DNA of 64,000 bases, from assembly GCF_002025705.1 (NCBI RefSeq), contig NZ_CP018846.1, positions 1,541,501-1,605,500 on the forward strand, given 5' to 3'. The translations under genes were made by a program, and so were the position numbers. The DNA comes from Pseudomonas putida (GTDB taxonomy: Bacteria > Pseudomonadota > Gammaproteobacteria > Pseudomonadales > Pseudomonadaceae). The notes under the pieces were generated by a model, which had not been told where the DNA came from, did not search any database, and worked only from the letters and a program-made list of their open reading frames with translations. This document shows, piece by piece, positions 45,049 through 53,363 of this stretch. Each line of letters starts with the position of its first letter. Position 1 is the stretch's first letter.

Positions 45049-46128
45049 CTACAAGGCTTGCAGGCGTTCGTGCAGCCGCCCGGTGGCAATCAGTTCCAGC
45101 AGCTCGTCGCCCAGCCGCTGGCTTTCGGCGATCGCCTGGTACCAGTAGCGCTTGCGGCTCGGCGCATCGCCCATGAAGCGCTTGAAGTCGTTACGGTCGG
45201 GCAGTTTGCCGTAGGGCAGGGCGGCCAGGTACTGCGGCGACGGAGTCATCAGCAGCACGTTCTGCAGGCGCGTGGCGTCCCCCTTGCGCCAGGGCAGTGC
45301 CTTGTCGAACCAGCCGGGCACCACCTTGTCGGTGAAGTGCGGGTACAGCACCAGGTCGTCACCGCGGTAGGGCAGGTCGAGGTGGTAGTCGAGCAGGCCG
45401 CCGTCGCGGTAAGTGCCGGCGCCCGCGCCGGGAATGTCGCGCACACCTTCCATCACCATCGGGATCGAGCCCGAGGCGAGCAGGGCGTGGCGCAGGTTGG
45501 CCAGGTCCAGCGGCAGGCAGCGCGAGGGAAAGTCGGTGAGGGCGTCAAGCGGCGGTGCACTGCGCGCATCGTGCAGGATGACGCGTTCGAAGTGCCGGGC
45601 CAGGCGCGCGCGCCCCAGCAGGTTGCTGGCGATCACCGAACCCAGGCCCATGCCCAGGCGGCCACGATGGTCGTGGGCAAGCTGACCGTGGCTTTTCACC
45701 ACCAGGATGTTCAGGCGGTAGTGCGGGTTGGCGAGGATCTGGCCGTCGCGGCCCTGCAGCAGGTCGTCGAGCATGCGCTGGCAGCTGCGGCTGATCTCGG
45801 CGGGGGTAACACCCTTGGCGAAGTCCTGCTCGGTGTACAGCTCGCCCAGGCGGCGGATGCCGGCAACCGGGTCGTCGAGGCAGGCGCTGGCGAAGCGCCA
45901 GGAGCCGATCGAGGCGCCGATCAGTGCGCGTTGCCGCGGTGCCGCTGGCAGCCATTCACCGAACAGGGCCAGGTCCAGCCCCTGGATGCCCAGGGGCTTG
46001 GGCCCGCCCGCCGCACCTGGCAATACACCCACATCGGCCGCCTGCAGGCCACGTTCGCGAATTTGCTGCAGCGCGCGCTGGCCAGCCTTGAAGGTGAGTG
46101 CAGGGAATTTGATGTGAATGGCGCTCAT
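45049..46128 (-). CDS. Patatin-like phospholipase family protein (second, divergent type)
   Basis: A 359-residue protein with a patatin layout: GVLPGAAGGPKPLGIQG (oxyanion loop) at about residues 34-50, GASIGSWRFA (GxSxG nucleophile) near 70, and TYRDGGLLDYHLDLP with the catalytic aspartate near residue 235. Thus the Ser-Asp dyad is intact. It has little similarity to the gene at 7.1 kb outside these motifs. No signal peptide. ATG at 46128 (MSAIHIKFPAL) is preferred to an upstream start at 46158. Substrate unknown. It lies next to queD (53 bases) but shares no obvious pathway. Confidence 0.8.
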   Translation of the reverse strand: MSAIHIKFPALTFKAGQRALQQIRERGLQAADVGVLPGAAGGPKPLGIQGLDLALFGEWLPAAPRQRALIGASIGSWRFASACLDDPVAGIRRLGELYTEQDFAKGVTPAEISRSCQRMLDDLLQGRDGQILANPHYRLNILVVKSHGQLAHDHRGRLGMGLGSVIASNLLGRARLARHFERVILHDARSAPPLDALTDFPSRCLPLDLANLRHALLASGSIPMVMEGVRDIPGAGAGTYRDGGLLDYHLDLPYRGDDLVLYPHFTDKVVPGWFDKALPWRKGDATRLQNVLLMTPSPQYLAALPYGKLPDRNDFKRFMGDAPSRKRYWYQAIAESQRLGDELLELIATGRLHERLQAL

Positions 46129-46280
46129 GACGGATCTCGCAGGTAACAAGCGGGTCATTATAGGGGCTTGATACCACTACAGCTGCGCTATCATGGCGCC
46201 AGCTGTTTTCAGGTTGAATTAAGGACCACTGGTTAGTCTTAACCCCGTAGACAACTTGAACGTCGCTCAGGAGAGCCACC

Positions 46281-46589
46281 ATGAAAACCTTGACTGCCCT
46301 GTTCACCGCCGCCGCCCTTGCCCTGGGCGCCAATGCTGCTTTCGCCAAGGACGTCCAGCCTGACGAAGTGGTCAAACTGGTCAACGCCAAGACCATCAAG
46401 TCGCTGGATGAACTCAAGGCCGCCGCCGTGGCCAAGCACCCAGGTGCCACCGTCACCGATTCGGAGCTGGAAAACGAATACGGTCGCTACATCTACAAGG
46501 TCGACCTGCGCGACACGCAGAACGTCGAGTGGGATGTCGACCTGGATGCCAAGACCGGTGAAGTGTTAAAGGACGAGCGGGACAGCTGA
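46281..46589 (+). CDS. Secreted PepSY domain protein 1
   Basis: A 102-residue precursor with a signal peptide ending in ANAAFA (about residue 22) and a single PepSY domain (LDELKAAAVAKHPGATVTDS, YIYKVDLRDTQNVEWDVDLD, AKTGEVLKDERD). PepSY domains act as inhibitors or ligand sensors in periplasmic and secreted proteins. It is first in an operon with a second PepSY gene, a response regulator and a kinase; its stop overlaps the next start by one base (TGATG). GGAG precedes ATG 46281. It may be a periplasmic input to, or a target of, the two-component system (inference). Confidence 0.85.
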   Translation: MKTLTALFTAAALALGANAAFAKDVQPDEVVKLVNAKTIKSLDELKAAAVAKHPGATVTDSELENEYGRYIYKVDLRDTQNVEWDVDLDAKTGEVLKDERDS

Positions 46590-46903
46590 TGATCCACTTA
46601 CCCCGGCCGGCGCGGTATCTGGCGCTGTCGTTGCTGGCCGTGTGCTCGCTGGCTGTTGCCCGCGACCTGGACCAGGACCAGGCCCTGAAACTGCGCCAGA
46701 AGGGCATCATCCTGCCACTCGAGCAATTGTTGGCAACCGCCCTGGGGCGTTACCCCGGGGCGCGTTTGCTGGAGGCCGAACTGGAAGAAGACGACGGCCG
46801 CTACGAATATGAAGTCGAACTGCTGACCAAGGAAGGCGTGGTGCGCGAGATCAAGCTTGATGCCAGCAGTGGTGCCCTGCTCAAAGACGAGGAAGACGAC
46901 TGA
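46589..46903 (+). CDS. Secreted PepSY domain protein 2
   Basis: A 104-residue paralogue of the preceding protein: signal peptide (about residues 1-24, [14 protein letters not shown]), then a PepSY domain with [40 protein letters not shown] and [13 protein letters not shown]. It overlaps the first PepSY gene by one base and ends one base before the regulator's start codon, so all four genes should be co-translated. The acidic tail is common to both PepSY proteins. Confidence 0.85.
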   Translation: MIHLPRPARYLALSLLAVCSLAVARDLDQDQALKLRQKGIILPLEQLLATALGRYPGARLLEAELEEDDGRYEYEVELLTKEGVVREIKLDASSGALLKDEEDD

Positions 46904-46904
46904 C

Positions 46905-47573
46905 ATGCGCCTGCTGCTTGTCGAAGACAACGTGCCCCTGGCCGACGAACTGACCACCAACCTGCAGCGCCAGGGGTATGCCGTGGACTGGTTGGCCGAT
47001 GGCCGCGATGCGGTTTACCAGGGCCAGAGCGAACCCTACGACCTGATAATCCTCGATCTTGGCCTGCCAGGCTTGCCGGGCCTGGAGGTGCTGGCGCAGT
47101 GGCGTGCCGGCGGCCTGGCCACGCCGGTGCTGATCCTTACGGCGCGCGGGTCGTGGGCAGAGCGTATCGAAGGCCTGAAAGCTGGGGCCGACGATTACCT
47201 GAGCAAGCCTTTTCACCCCGAGGAACTGCAGCTGCGCATTCAGGCGTTGCTGCGCCGCGCCCGCGGGCTGGCCAACCAGCCAACCCTGGAAGCTGCAGGC
47301 CTGCACCTGGATGAAAGCCGCCAGTGCGTGAGCCGCGATGGCGTCGACATCCAGCTCACTGCCGCGGAATTTCGCCTGTTGCGCTACTTCATGCTGCATC
47401 CGCAGCAGATCCTGTCCAAGAGCCACCTGGCCGAGCACCTTTACGACGGCGAGACCGAGCGTGATTCCAATGTGCTGGAGGTGCACGTCAACCACCTGCG
47501 GCGCAAGCTTGGGCGCAGCGTCATCGAAACGCGTCGCGGGCAGGGGTACATCTATGCCGGGAGCACCGGGTGA
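46905..47573 (+). CDS. OmpR/PhoB-type response regulator
   Basis: The 222-residue protein has a receiver domain with acidic pair E7-D8, phospho-acceptor D51 in [17 protein letters not shown] switch residues in LILTARG and [13 protein letters not shown], and a C-terminal winged helix ending [20 protein letters not shown] then [10 protein letters not shown]. It resembles PhoP/QseB-type regulators. ATG at 46905 follows the PepSY stop by one base, with GAGGAAG about 12 bases upstream. The last four bases overlap the kinase start (GTGA). Target genes are unknown; autoregulation of the PepSY genes would be usual. Confidence 0.93.
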   Translation: MRLLLVEDNVPLADELTTNLQRQGYAVDWLADGRDAVYQGQSEPYDLIILDLGLPGLPGLEVLAQWRAGGLATPVLILTARGSWAERIEGLKAGADDYLSKPFHPEELQLRIQALLRRARGLANQPTLEAAGLHLDESRQCVSRDGVDIQLTAAEFRLLRYFMLHPQQILSKSHLAEHLYDGETERDSNVLEVHVNHLRRKLGRSVIETRRGQGYIYAGSTG

Positions 47574-48889
47574 AGTCCATCCAGGCGCGCCTGAGCCTGG
47601 GCCTGGTCGCCGTGCTGGTGATGGTCGGCGTGGTGCTCGCGCAGCTGACCCTGTGGCTGTTCGAGGCCGGTTTGCAGCGCTACCTGGAAAACGGCCTGCG
47701 CAAGGAAAGCGAGAACTTACTGGTGGCGTTGGTGCGTGGGCCGTCTGGCCTGCAGCTGGATGAACGGCGCATTTCCGCGGCTTACCAGCGGCCTTTCTCG
47801 GGCTACTACTTCCGTATCGACTTCGACCAGGGGACCTGGCGCTCGCGTTCGCTGTGGGACCTGGACATGCCCAAGCCGGCCGCGCCGGGGCTGTCCGATA
47901 GCCATGAGCTGGGCCCGGAAGGCCAGCAACTGCTGGCGTTGCGCGCCGATTACCGGCGCCTGGGCCAGAACATCTCGATCAGCGTGGCGCAAGACTATTC
48001 GCCAGTACGCGAGAGCTTTCGTCGGCTGCAGCAGATCGGCCTGGGCATGGGCCTGGTGGCGTTGCTGATCGTGCTGGTGCTGCAGCGCGTTACCGTGACC
48101 CGCTCGCTGCGCCCGCTGGAGCGCGCGCGTCAGCAGATCGCCCAACTACAGCAAGGCCAGCGCTCGCAGCTCGATGCCCAGGTGCCCAGTGAGCTGGCGC
48201 CGCTGGTGGGCCAGATCAACCACTTGCTCAGCCACACAGAAGACAGCCTGCGCCGTTCGCGCAATGCCTTGGGCAACCTCGGCCATGCGCTGAAGACTCC
48301 GCTGGCGGTGCTGCTCAGCCTGGCCTCCAGCGAGCGCTTGAAAGACTTGCCAGAGGTGCAGGCGCAGCTGCGTGAACAGCTGGAGCAGATCCAGCAGCGC
48401 CTGGCCCGCGAGCTGAATCGGGCGCGCCTGGCGGGCGATGCCTTGCCTGGGGCGCAGTTCGATTGTGATGCCGAACTGCCGGGCTTGCTTGCGACCTTGG
48501 GCATGATCCATGGCGAGGGCTTGCTGCTTGAGCGCGATGTGCCGCCAGGGCTGCTGTTGCCGTGGGATCGCGAAGACGTACTGGAGCTGCTCGGTAACCT
48601 GCTGGACAACGCTTGCAAGTGGGCCGACAGCGAAGTGCGGCTGGGGATTGTGCCGACAGCCGAGGGGTATCGGTTGTGGGTCGATGATGACGGCCCCGGT
48701 ATTCCTGAGAGCCAGCGGCTGCAGGTGCTGGAACGCGGCTCGCGGCTTGATGAGCAGGTCGATGGGCATGGGCTGGGGCTGGGGATCGTGCGCGATATCG
48801 TCGAGGCCTGGGGTGGGCGGTTGGCATTGCTTGAGAGCACCTTGGGCGGGTTGCGGGTGAGCATCGAGCTACCGCGCAAGTCGAGGTAA
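47570..48889 (+). CDS. Sensor histidine kinase (PhoQ/QseC-like)
   Basis: The 439-residue kinase has TM1 near residues 10-31, a periplasmic sensor of about 120 residues, TM2 near 154-172, HAMP, a dimerisation domain with H239 in [15 protein letters not shown] and an ATPase domain with [23 protein letters not shown] and [26 protein letters not shown] is the H-box type of PhoQ-like kinases. The start is GTG 47570, overlapping the regulator by four bases. The sensor lacks the acidic cluster of PhoQ and an RExxE iron motif, so the signal is unknown. A REP begins right after the stop. Confidence 0.92.
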   Translation: MKSIQARLSLGLVAVLVMVGVVLAQLTLWLFEAGLQRYLENGLRKESENLLVALVRGPSGLQLDERRISAAYQRPFSGYYFRIDFDQGTWRSRSLWDLDMPKPAAPGLSDSHELGPEGQQLLALRADYRRLGQNISISVAQDYSPVRESFRRLQQIGLGMGLVALLIVLVLQRVTVTRSLRPLERARQQIAQLQQGQRSQLDAQVPSELAPLVGQINHLLSHTEDSLRRSRNALGNLGHALKTPLAVLLSLASSERLKDLPEVQAQLREQLEQIQQRLARELNRARLAGDALPGAQFDCDAELPGLLATLGMIHGEGLLLERDVPPGLLLPWDREDVLELLGNLLDNACKWADSEVRLGIVPTAEGYRLWVDDDGPGIPESQRLQVLERGSRLDEQVDGHGLGLGIVRDIVEAWGGRLALLESTLGGLRVSIELPRKSR

Positions 48890-48892
48890 TGC

Positions 48893-48999
48893 TGGGGCCG
48901 GCACGCGGCCCTTTCGCGACACAAGGCCGCTCCTACAAGAGATTGCGTTCCCCTGTAGGGGCGGCCTTGTTTCGCGAATGGGGCGCAAAGCGCCCCCAA
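48893..48999. repeat. REP-type inverted repeat after the sensor kinase gene
   Basis: TGGGGCCGGCACGCGGCC with CCTTTCGCGACACAAGGCCG and CTCCTACA (48893-48937) face CCTGTAGGGGCGGCCTTGTT and TCGCGAATGGGGCGC (48952-48986). Same family as at 29.1, 35.4 and 39.4 kb. It starts three bases after the kinase stop. Confidence 0.82.
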
Positions 49000-49217
49000 C
49001 GGCCAGATCAGCACTGCAAAAAAATTGCAGTACAGCCGCATTTTTTTGAATTAGCCCAATCTTCCCCCGCCCGGCACAATCCCCCTCACGAAACCCTGCG
49101 GTTTCCATCTCTCCATGGACGGAGCCCCTTGTGGTATTGCATCCGCGATACAAGGCCCAGGCCACTTCGGCTGGGCTTTCTTTTTAATCAGAAAAACTAC
49201 AGATCCCGATTACTCAA
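49000..49217. other. Intergenic region before the HPP/CBS gene
   Basis: It contains ACTGCAA-A5-TTGCAGT (49013-49031) followed after ten bases by seven Ts, then a C-rich stretch, then the structured leader with terminator listed separately. No protein gene is seen. The start codon region (49205-49217) has no convincing Shine-Dalgarno sequence. Confidence 0.5.
49090..49185 (+). promoter_or_regulatory. Structured RNA leader or small RNA ending in an intrinsic terminator
   Basis: Three hairpins follow each other: GAAACC-CTGC-GGTTTC (49090-49105), CTCC-ATGGAC-GGAG (49111-49124) and CCTTGTGGTAT paired with ATACAAGG (49127-49155, 2-base bulge). Then comes an intrinsic terminator, GCCCAGGCC-ACTTC-GGCTGGGC, followed by TTTCTTTTT (49155-49185). 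The terminator ends 33 bases before the start of the HPP/CBS gene, so this is either an attenuator/riboswitch-like leader or a separate small RNA. No known riboswitch class was recognised. Confidence 0.6.
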
Positions 49218-50375
49218 ATGTCTGCCATGCGTTCCGAACGTCGTCTGCAGCGGCTGTTGCCAGCGCCCCTGAATATCCCCCCCAAAGAATGGTTGCGTGC
49301 CGGTATCGGCGCGTTGCTCGGCCTGTTCCTCGCCGGTTGGCTGACCAGCCTGGCCTATGGCCCGGGCATTGCCCTGCACCTGCTCGGCCCGTTGGCCGCT
49401 TCGGCGGTGCTGGTGTTTGCCGTGCACTCCGGGCCGTTGGCCCAGCCGTGGCCTGTGCTTGGCAGCTATGCCCTGGCCGGTGCGGTCGGCCTGGCCATGC
49501 GCCAGGGCTTCGGCCCCGAGCTGTGGGTGGCCGCCGCTGCCCTGGGCATCTCGATACTGGTGATGTGCCTGCTGCGCTGCCTGCACCCGCCGGGTGGTGG
49601 CGTGGCGGTGAGCGCGGTGCTGGCCGATTCTGGGCTGACGGCCATGGGTGATCACCTGCTGGAGCCGGTGTTGCTCAATGCGCTGATCCTGGTAAGCGTG
49701 GCGGTGATCTACAACCGCCTGACTGGTGTGCGCTACCCGAAAGGCGCATTGCCGCGCAAGGACCCGCACCACACCCACGACCCGCTGCCCAGCGAGCGCG
49801 TCGGCATCAGTGGCGCCGACCTGGATCAGGCGCTGGAAGAGTTGGGCGAATTTGTCGACGTCACCCGCGACGAACTGGAACGCATCATCCTCGCCACCGA
49901 GCACCACGCGCTGCAGCGCAGCCTCGGCGGCATCACGGCAGGGGCGGTGATGTCGCGTGATGTGCAGTTCGCTTCGCCCCAGACCACCCTGGAGCAGGCC
50001 TGGAATATGCTCGCCAGCCATCACCTGAAAACCTTGCCGGTGCTGCAGCAGGGCAAGCTGGTGGGTATCGTCAGCCTCAGCGACCTGGTCGGCCCGGCCA
50101 TGCAGCGCGGCCAGTTCAGTTGGCGTGGCCTGTTCGGCCGCAAAGTGGTGCGCATGGAGCAGGTGATGAGCCGGCGGGTGGTCAGTGTCAGCAGCCAGCA
50201 TCCGCTGGAGCGCCTGCTGCCGCTTCTCTGCGAGCAAGGCATGCACTGCCTACCGGTGCTTGACGGTGATCAGCTGGTGGGTGTGGTCACCCAGACCGAC
50301 CTGGTCGCCGGCCTCAAGCGCCAGTTGCTCAGTGCCGCCGGCAGTGCGTCAGATAACCGGGTCCCAGCGTTGTGA
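49218..50375 (+). CDS. HPP family membrane protein with two CBS domains
   Basis: The 385-residue protein has an N-terminal HPP integral membrane domain (about residues 25-165, four to five helices) containing the name-giving motif CLHPPGGGVAVSAVLADSG, and a C-terminal pair of CBS domains (about 240-300 and 315-370: VMSRDVQFASPQTTLEQAWN, LPVLQQGKLVGIVSLSDLV, CLPVLDGDQLVGVVTQTDLV). CBS pairs bind adenosine nucleotides and often gate transporters. Plant HPP proteins have been reported as chloroplast nitrite transporters; a transport role here is inference. A second ATG at 49227 (MRSERRL) is possible. The 3' end overlaps the convergent LysR gene by 27 bases. Confidence 0.85.
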   Translation: MSAMRSERRLQRLLPAPLNIPPKEWLRAGIGALLGLFLAGWLTSLAYGPGIALHLLGPLAASAVLVFAVHSGPLAQPWPVLGSYALAGAVGLAMRQGFGPELWVAAAALGISILVMCLLRCLHPPGGGVAVSAVLADSGLTAMGDHLLEPVLLNALILVSVAVIYNRLTGVRYPKGALPRKDPHHTHDPLPSERVGISGADLDQALEELGEFVDVTRDELERIILATEHHALQRSLGGITAGAVMSRDVQFASPQTTLEQAWNMLASHHLKTLPVLQQGKLVGIVSLSDLVGPAMQRGQFSWRGLFGRKVVRMEQVMSRRVVSVSSQHPLERLLPLLCEQGMHCLPVLDGDQLVGVVTQTDLVAGLKRQLLSAAGSASDNRVPAL

Positions 50376-51215
50376 CCAATCGCTGGCGCCGGCTGCCACC
50401 AGCCGGCGCAGCACCGTGATGGCCTGTTGCAGGGCCTCGCTGTCGCGTTTGCGCGGGTACACCAGGTAGGTCGGGTAGGTGAATTCCGGCGCTTGTGGCA
50501 CCCGCTCGAACACGCCGCTTTCCAGGTAGGCCTGAACCACACGGGTACGGAAATACCCGCTCCCCCCTTGGTCGAGGATGAACTGCAGGGCCAACGGGCC
50601 GAGGTTGAAACTCAGCGCCGGGCGCGCGCAGTCGGGCAGGGCGGCATCGTGCTGGCGGCGGAAGGCTTCACCCCAGTCGATGTAGATGTACGGCTCGGGT
50701 TGATCGACCCGGCGCACGCGGATCAGCTTTTCTTCCATCAACTGCTCCACCTGCAGCCCTGGGCCGTAGGTCGGCTGGTACACCAGTGCGGCGTCGAGCA
50801 GGCCCATCTCCACCTTGCGCAGCAACGACTCGCCATCGCTCACCTCGCTGCGGATGGCATGGCTGGGCAGCTCGCGGTGCAGGGCACTGACCCAGTCGAG
50901 CAACATCGGATTGCCCAGGCTCACTTCCGCGCCTACATGCAGCACCTGCTGGCAACCTTCGGGCAGTGGCAGGTCGCGGCGTGCCGCTTCCCAGGTTTGC
51001 ACCAGCTGGTTGGCGTAGCTGACGAAGGCTTCGCCGTCACTGGTCAGGCTGGCACCGTTGCGGCTGCGCACGAAAAGCTGGCAGCCCAGTTGCTGCTCCA
51101 GGCGTTGCACGCGGGCGGTGATGGCGGTCTGTGACACGAACAGGCGTTCGGCGGCGGCGACCAGGCTGCCGCAACGCACGACTTCCAGAAAGGTTCGGGC
51201 CTGATCGATGTCCAT
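50349..51215 (-). CDS. LysR family transcriptional regulator
   Basis: A 288-residue LysR-type regulator: helix-turn-helix in DIDQARTFLEVVRCGSLVAA, ERLFVSQTAITARVQRLEQQ, and an effector-binding domain from about residue 88 (VLHVGAEVSLGNPMLLDWVS). Typical length. It is divergent from prpE with 180 bases between, which makes prpE a possible target in the usual LysR arrangement; the HPP/CBS gene is the convergent neighbour. The effector is unknown. The stop codon lies within the last codons of the HPP/CBS gene. Confidence 0.9.
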   Translation of the reverse strand: MDIDQARTFLEVVRCGSLVAAAERLFVSQTAITARVQRLEQQLGCQLFVRSRNGASLTSDGEAFVSYANQLVQTWEAARRDLPLPEGCQQVLHVGAEVSLGNPMLLDWVSALHRELPSHAIRSEVSDGESLLRKVEMGLLDAALVYQPTYGPGLQVEQLMEEKLIRVRRVDQPEPYIYIDWGEAFRRQHDAALPDCARPALSFNLGPLALQFILDQGGSGYFRTRVVQAYLESGVFERVPQAPEFTYPTYLVYPRKRDSEALQQAITVLRRLVAAGASDWSQRWDPVI

Positions 51216-51395
51216 GAGCTGCTCTGTGGCGTTAAGGGGCGCCTATTCTAAGGCCTTTGCACTGTTATGGGGCGCATAAGCGTTCTCTGCAAATGTGCAT
51301 ATGCGTTGTGACTTTAGTCCCATGGCGGGCCCGGCGTGGCGGGCCATACTCACTATTCGCCCTTCAATAACAACAAGTACCGGGTTGCCACCAAC

Positions 51396-53285
51396 ATGAC
51401 TTATCAGCACAGCTACGCCCACTCCATTGCCGACCCTGCTGCCTTCTGGGCCGAACAGGCCGATCACTTGGCCTGGTACCGCAAACCTTCCCTGACCCTG
51501 CAGGAAAATGCCGACGGCACCCACCAGTGGTTTGCCGATGGCCGCCTGAACAGTTGCTACCTGGCCCTTGATAGGCAAATCGAACTGGGCCGTGGCGAGC
51601 AGACGGCGTTGCTCTACGACTCGCCCGTGACCGGCGTGCAGCAAGCTTTCACCTATAACCAGCTGCGTGACGAAGTAGCGCGCCTGGCCGGGTTGTTGCG
51701 CCAGTTGGGTGTGGGCAAAGGGGATGGCGTGATCATCTACATGCCGATGGTGCCACAGGCAGCCATGGCCATGCTTGCCTGTGCGCGGATCGGCGCCGTG
51801 CATTCGGTGGTATTCGGTGGCTTTGCCGCCAATGAACTGGCCCTGCGTATCGATGATGCGCGGCCAACGCTGCTGCTGACGGCATCCTGCGGCCTGGAAT
51901 TCGACCGGGTGATCGAGTACAAGCCGCTGGTCGACCGTGCCCTGCAGGCCGCTCGCCATCAGCCTCGCCAGGTGCTGGTGCTGCAGAGGCCCCAGGCCCG
52001 CGCGCAGCTGCAACCAGGCCGTGATCTGGACTGGCAGCAGGCCTTGGTCGATGCCGAGCCGGTGGCACCCGTGGCGCTGGATGCCGGCGACCCGCTGTAC
52101 ATCATGTATACCTCCGGTACCACCGGCAAACCCAAGGGCATCGTCCGCGAAAATGGCGGCAACGCGGTCGCGCTTTGCTACGCGATGCGTCATATCTACG
52201 GCATGCAGGCTGGCGATGTGTGGTGGGGTATCTCCGATGTCGGCTGGGTGGTCGGCCATTCGCTGATCGTCTATGGGCCGCTGATGAGCGGCTGCACCAC
52301 GGTGTTCTATGAGGGCAAGCCGATCCGCACGCCAGACGCTTCGGCGTACTGGCGGGTAGTCGAGCAGTACAAGGTCAATGCCTTGTTCTGCGCGCCCACC
52401 GCCATGCGTGCGATCCGCAAGGAAGACCCGGACGGCGAGCTGATCCGCAAGCATGACCTGAGCTCGCTGCGCCAGCTGTTCCTGGCCGGGGAAAAGCTCG
52501 ATTCCAGTACCCATCAGTGGCTGGAGCGGGTGACTGGCAAACCGGTACACGACCATTGGTGGCAGACCGAAACCGGCTGGCCAGTGACCGCGCCTTGCGT
52601 GGGGCTGGAGGGCAGTGCGGCGCGGCCAGGTTCGAGCAACCGCGCGGTGCCGGGCTACCACGTACGTGTGCTGGATGATGACGGGCATCTACTCGGCCCA
52701 GACCAGCAAGGCGCCATCGTCATCGCCCTGCCGTTGCCGCCGGGGTGCAGCCAGACCTTGTGGGGCGACCATGAGCGTTACCTGCAGGCGTACCTGCAGA
52801 CCTACCCGGGCTATTACCACACCGGTGACGGTGGTTATCTGGACGATGAAGGCTTTGTCTACATCATGGGCCGTACCGATGACGTGATAAACGTCTCCGG
52901 TCACCGCTTGTCCACGGGCGAGATGGAAGACCTGGTTGCACGTCACCCCGCAGTGGCCGAGTGTGCGGTGATTGGTGTGCATGACGAGATCAAGGGCCAG
53001 GTGCCGCTGGCGCTGGTGGTGCTCAAGGATGGCGAGGGTATTGCCGAGGCGCAGTTGCTGGTGGACCTGGTGGGCAGTGTGCGTGAGGAGATCGGTGCGC
53101 TGGCGTGCTTCAACCGGGTGCGACTGGTGAAGCGCTTGCCCAAGACTCGTTCGGGGAAAATCCTGCGGGCGGTGCTGCGCAAGATTGCCGATGGGCAGGC
53201 TTATGTGCCGCCTTCAACCCTGGATGACCCGGCGGTGCTGGGGGAAATCGAGGCGGTGCTGGCGGACCTGCCCAGGGCTGGCTGA
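51396..53285 (+). CDS. prpE: Propionate-CoA ligase PrpE
   Basis: PrpE activates propionate to propionyl-CoA with ATP through an acyl-adenylate. The 629-residue protein has the AMP-forming signature YTSGTTGKPKGIVRENGG, the acetyl/propionyl-CoA synthetase N-terminal region (AFWAEQADHLAWYRKP), WWGISDVGWVVGHS, WWQTETGWPVTAP, YHTGDGGYLDDEGF, and the catalytic lysine in PKTRSGKILRAVLRKI. Its length and active-site block fit PrpE better than Acs. It lies 8 kb from the prp operon, so it has separate control; the divergent LysR gene may regulate it. ATG at 51396 begins the conserved domain; an in-frame start at 51336 has no support. Confidence 0.92.
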   Translation: MTYQHSYAHSIADPAAFWAEQADHLAWYRKPSLTLQENADGTHQWFADGRLNSCYLALDRQIELGRGEQTALLYDSPVTGVQQAFTYNQLRDEVARLAGLLRQLGVGKGDGVIIYMPMVPQAAMAMLACARIGAVHSVVFGGFAANELALRIDDARPTLLLTASCGLEFDRVIEYKPLVDRALQAARHQPRQVLVLQRPQARAQLQPGRDLDWQQALVDAEPVAPVALDAGDPLYIMYTSGTTGKPKGIVRENGGNAVALCYAMRHIYGMQAGDVWWGISDVGWVVGHSLIVYGPLMSGCTTVFYEGKPIRTPDASAYWRVVEQYKVNALFCAPTAMRAIRKEDPDGELIRKHDLSSLRQLFLAGEKLDSSTHQWLERVTGKPVHDHWWQTETGWPVTAPCVGLEGSAARPGSSNRAVPGYHVRVLDDDGHLLGPDQQGAIVIALPLPPGCSQTLWGDHERYLQAYLQTYPGYYHTGDGGYLDDEGFVYIMGRTDDVINVSGHRLSTGEMEDLVARHPAVAECAVIGVHDEIKGQVPLALVVLKDGEGIAEAQLLVDLVGSVREEIGALACFNRVRLVKRLPKTRSGKILRAVLRKIADGQAYVPPSTLDDPAVLGEIEAVLADLPRAG

Positions 53286-53298
53286 TGGGTTGACCTGG

Positions 53299-53340
53299 TC
53301 CGGCCTCTTCGGGGGCAAGCCCGCTTCTAGCGAGCGGGCT
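53299..53340. repeat. Degenerate REP plus hairpin after prpE
   Basis: CCGGCCTCTTCGGGGGCAAG and CCCGCTTCTAG resemble the REP core with changes; AGCCCGCT and AGCGGGCT (53318-53340) form an 8-bp hairpin with a 7-base loop. It may terminate prpE and marks the left edge of the AT-richer segment. Confidence 0.55.
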
Positions 53341-53363
53341 GTACACTCTGTGATGATTCGGAC

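Noticed and set aside
49090..49185. Guanidine-II (mini-ykkC) riboswitch
   Set aside because: Tandem hairpins are present but without the required ACGR loops.
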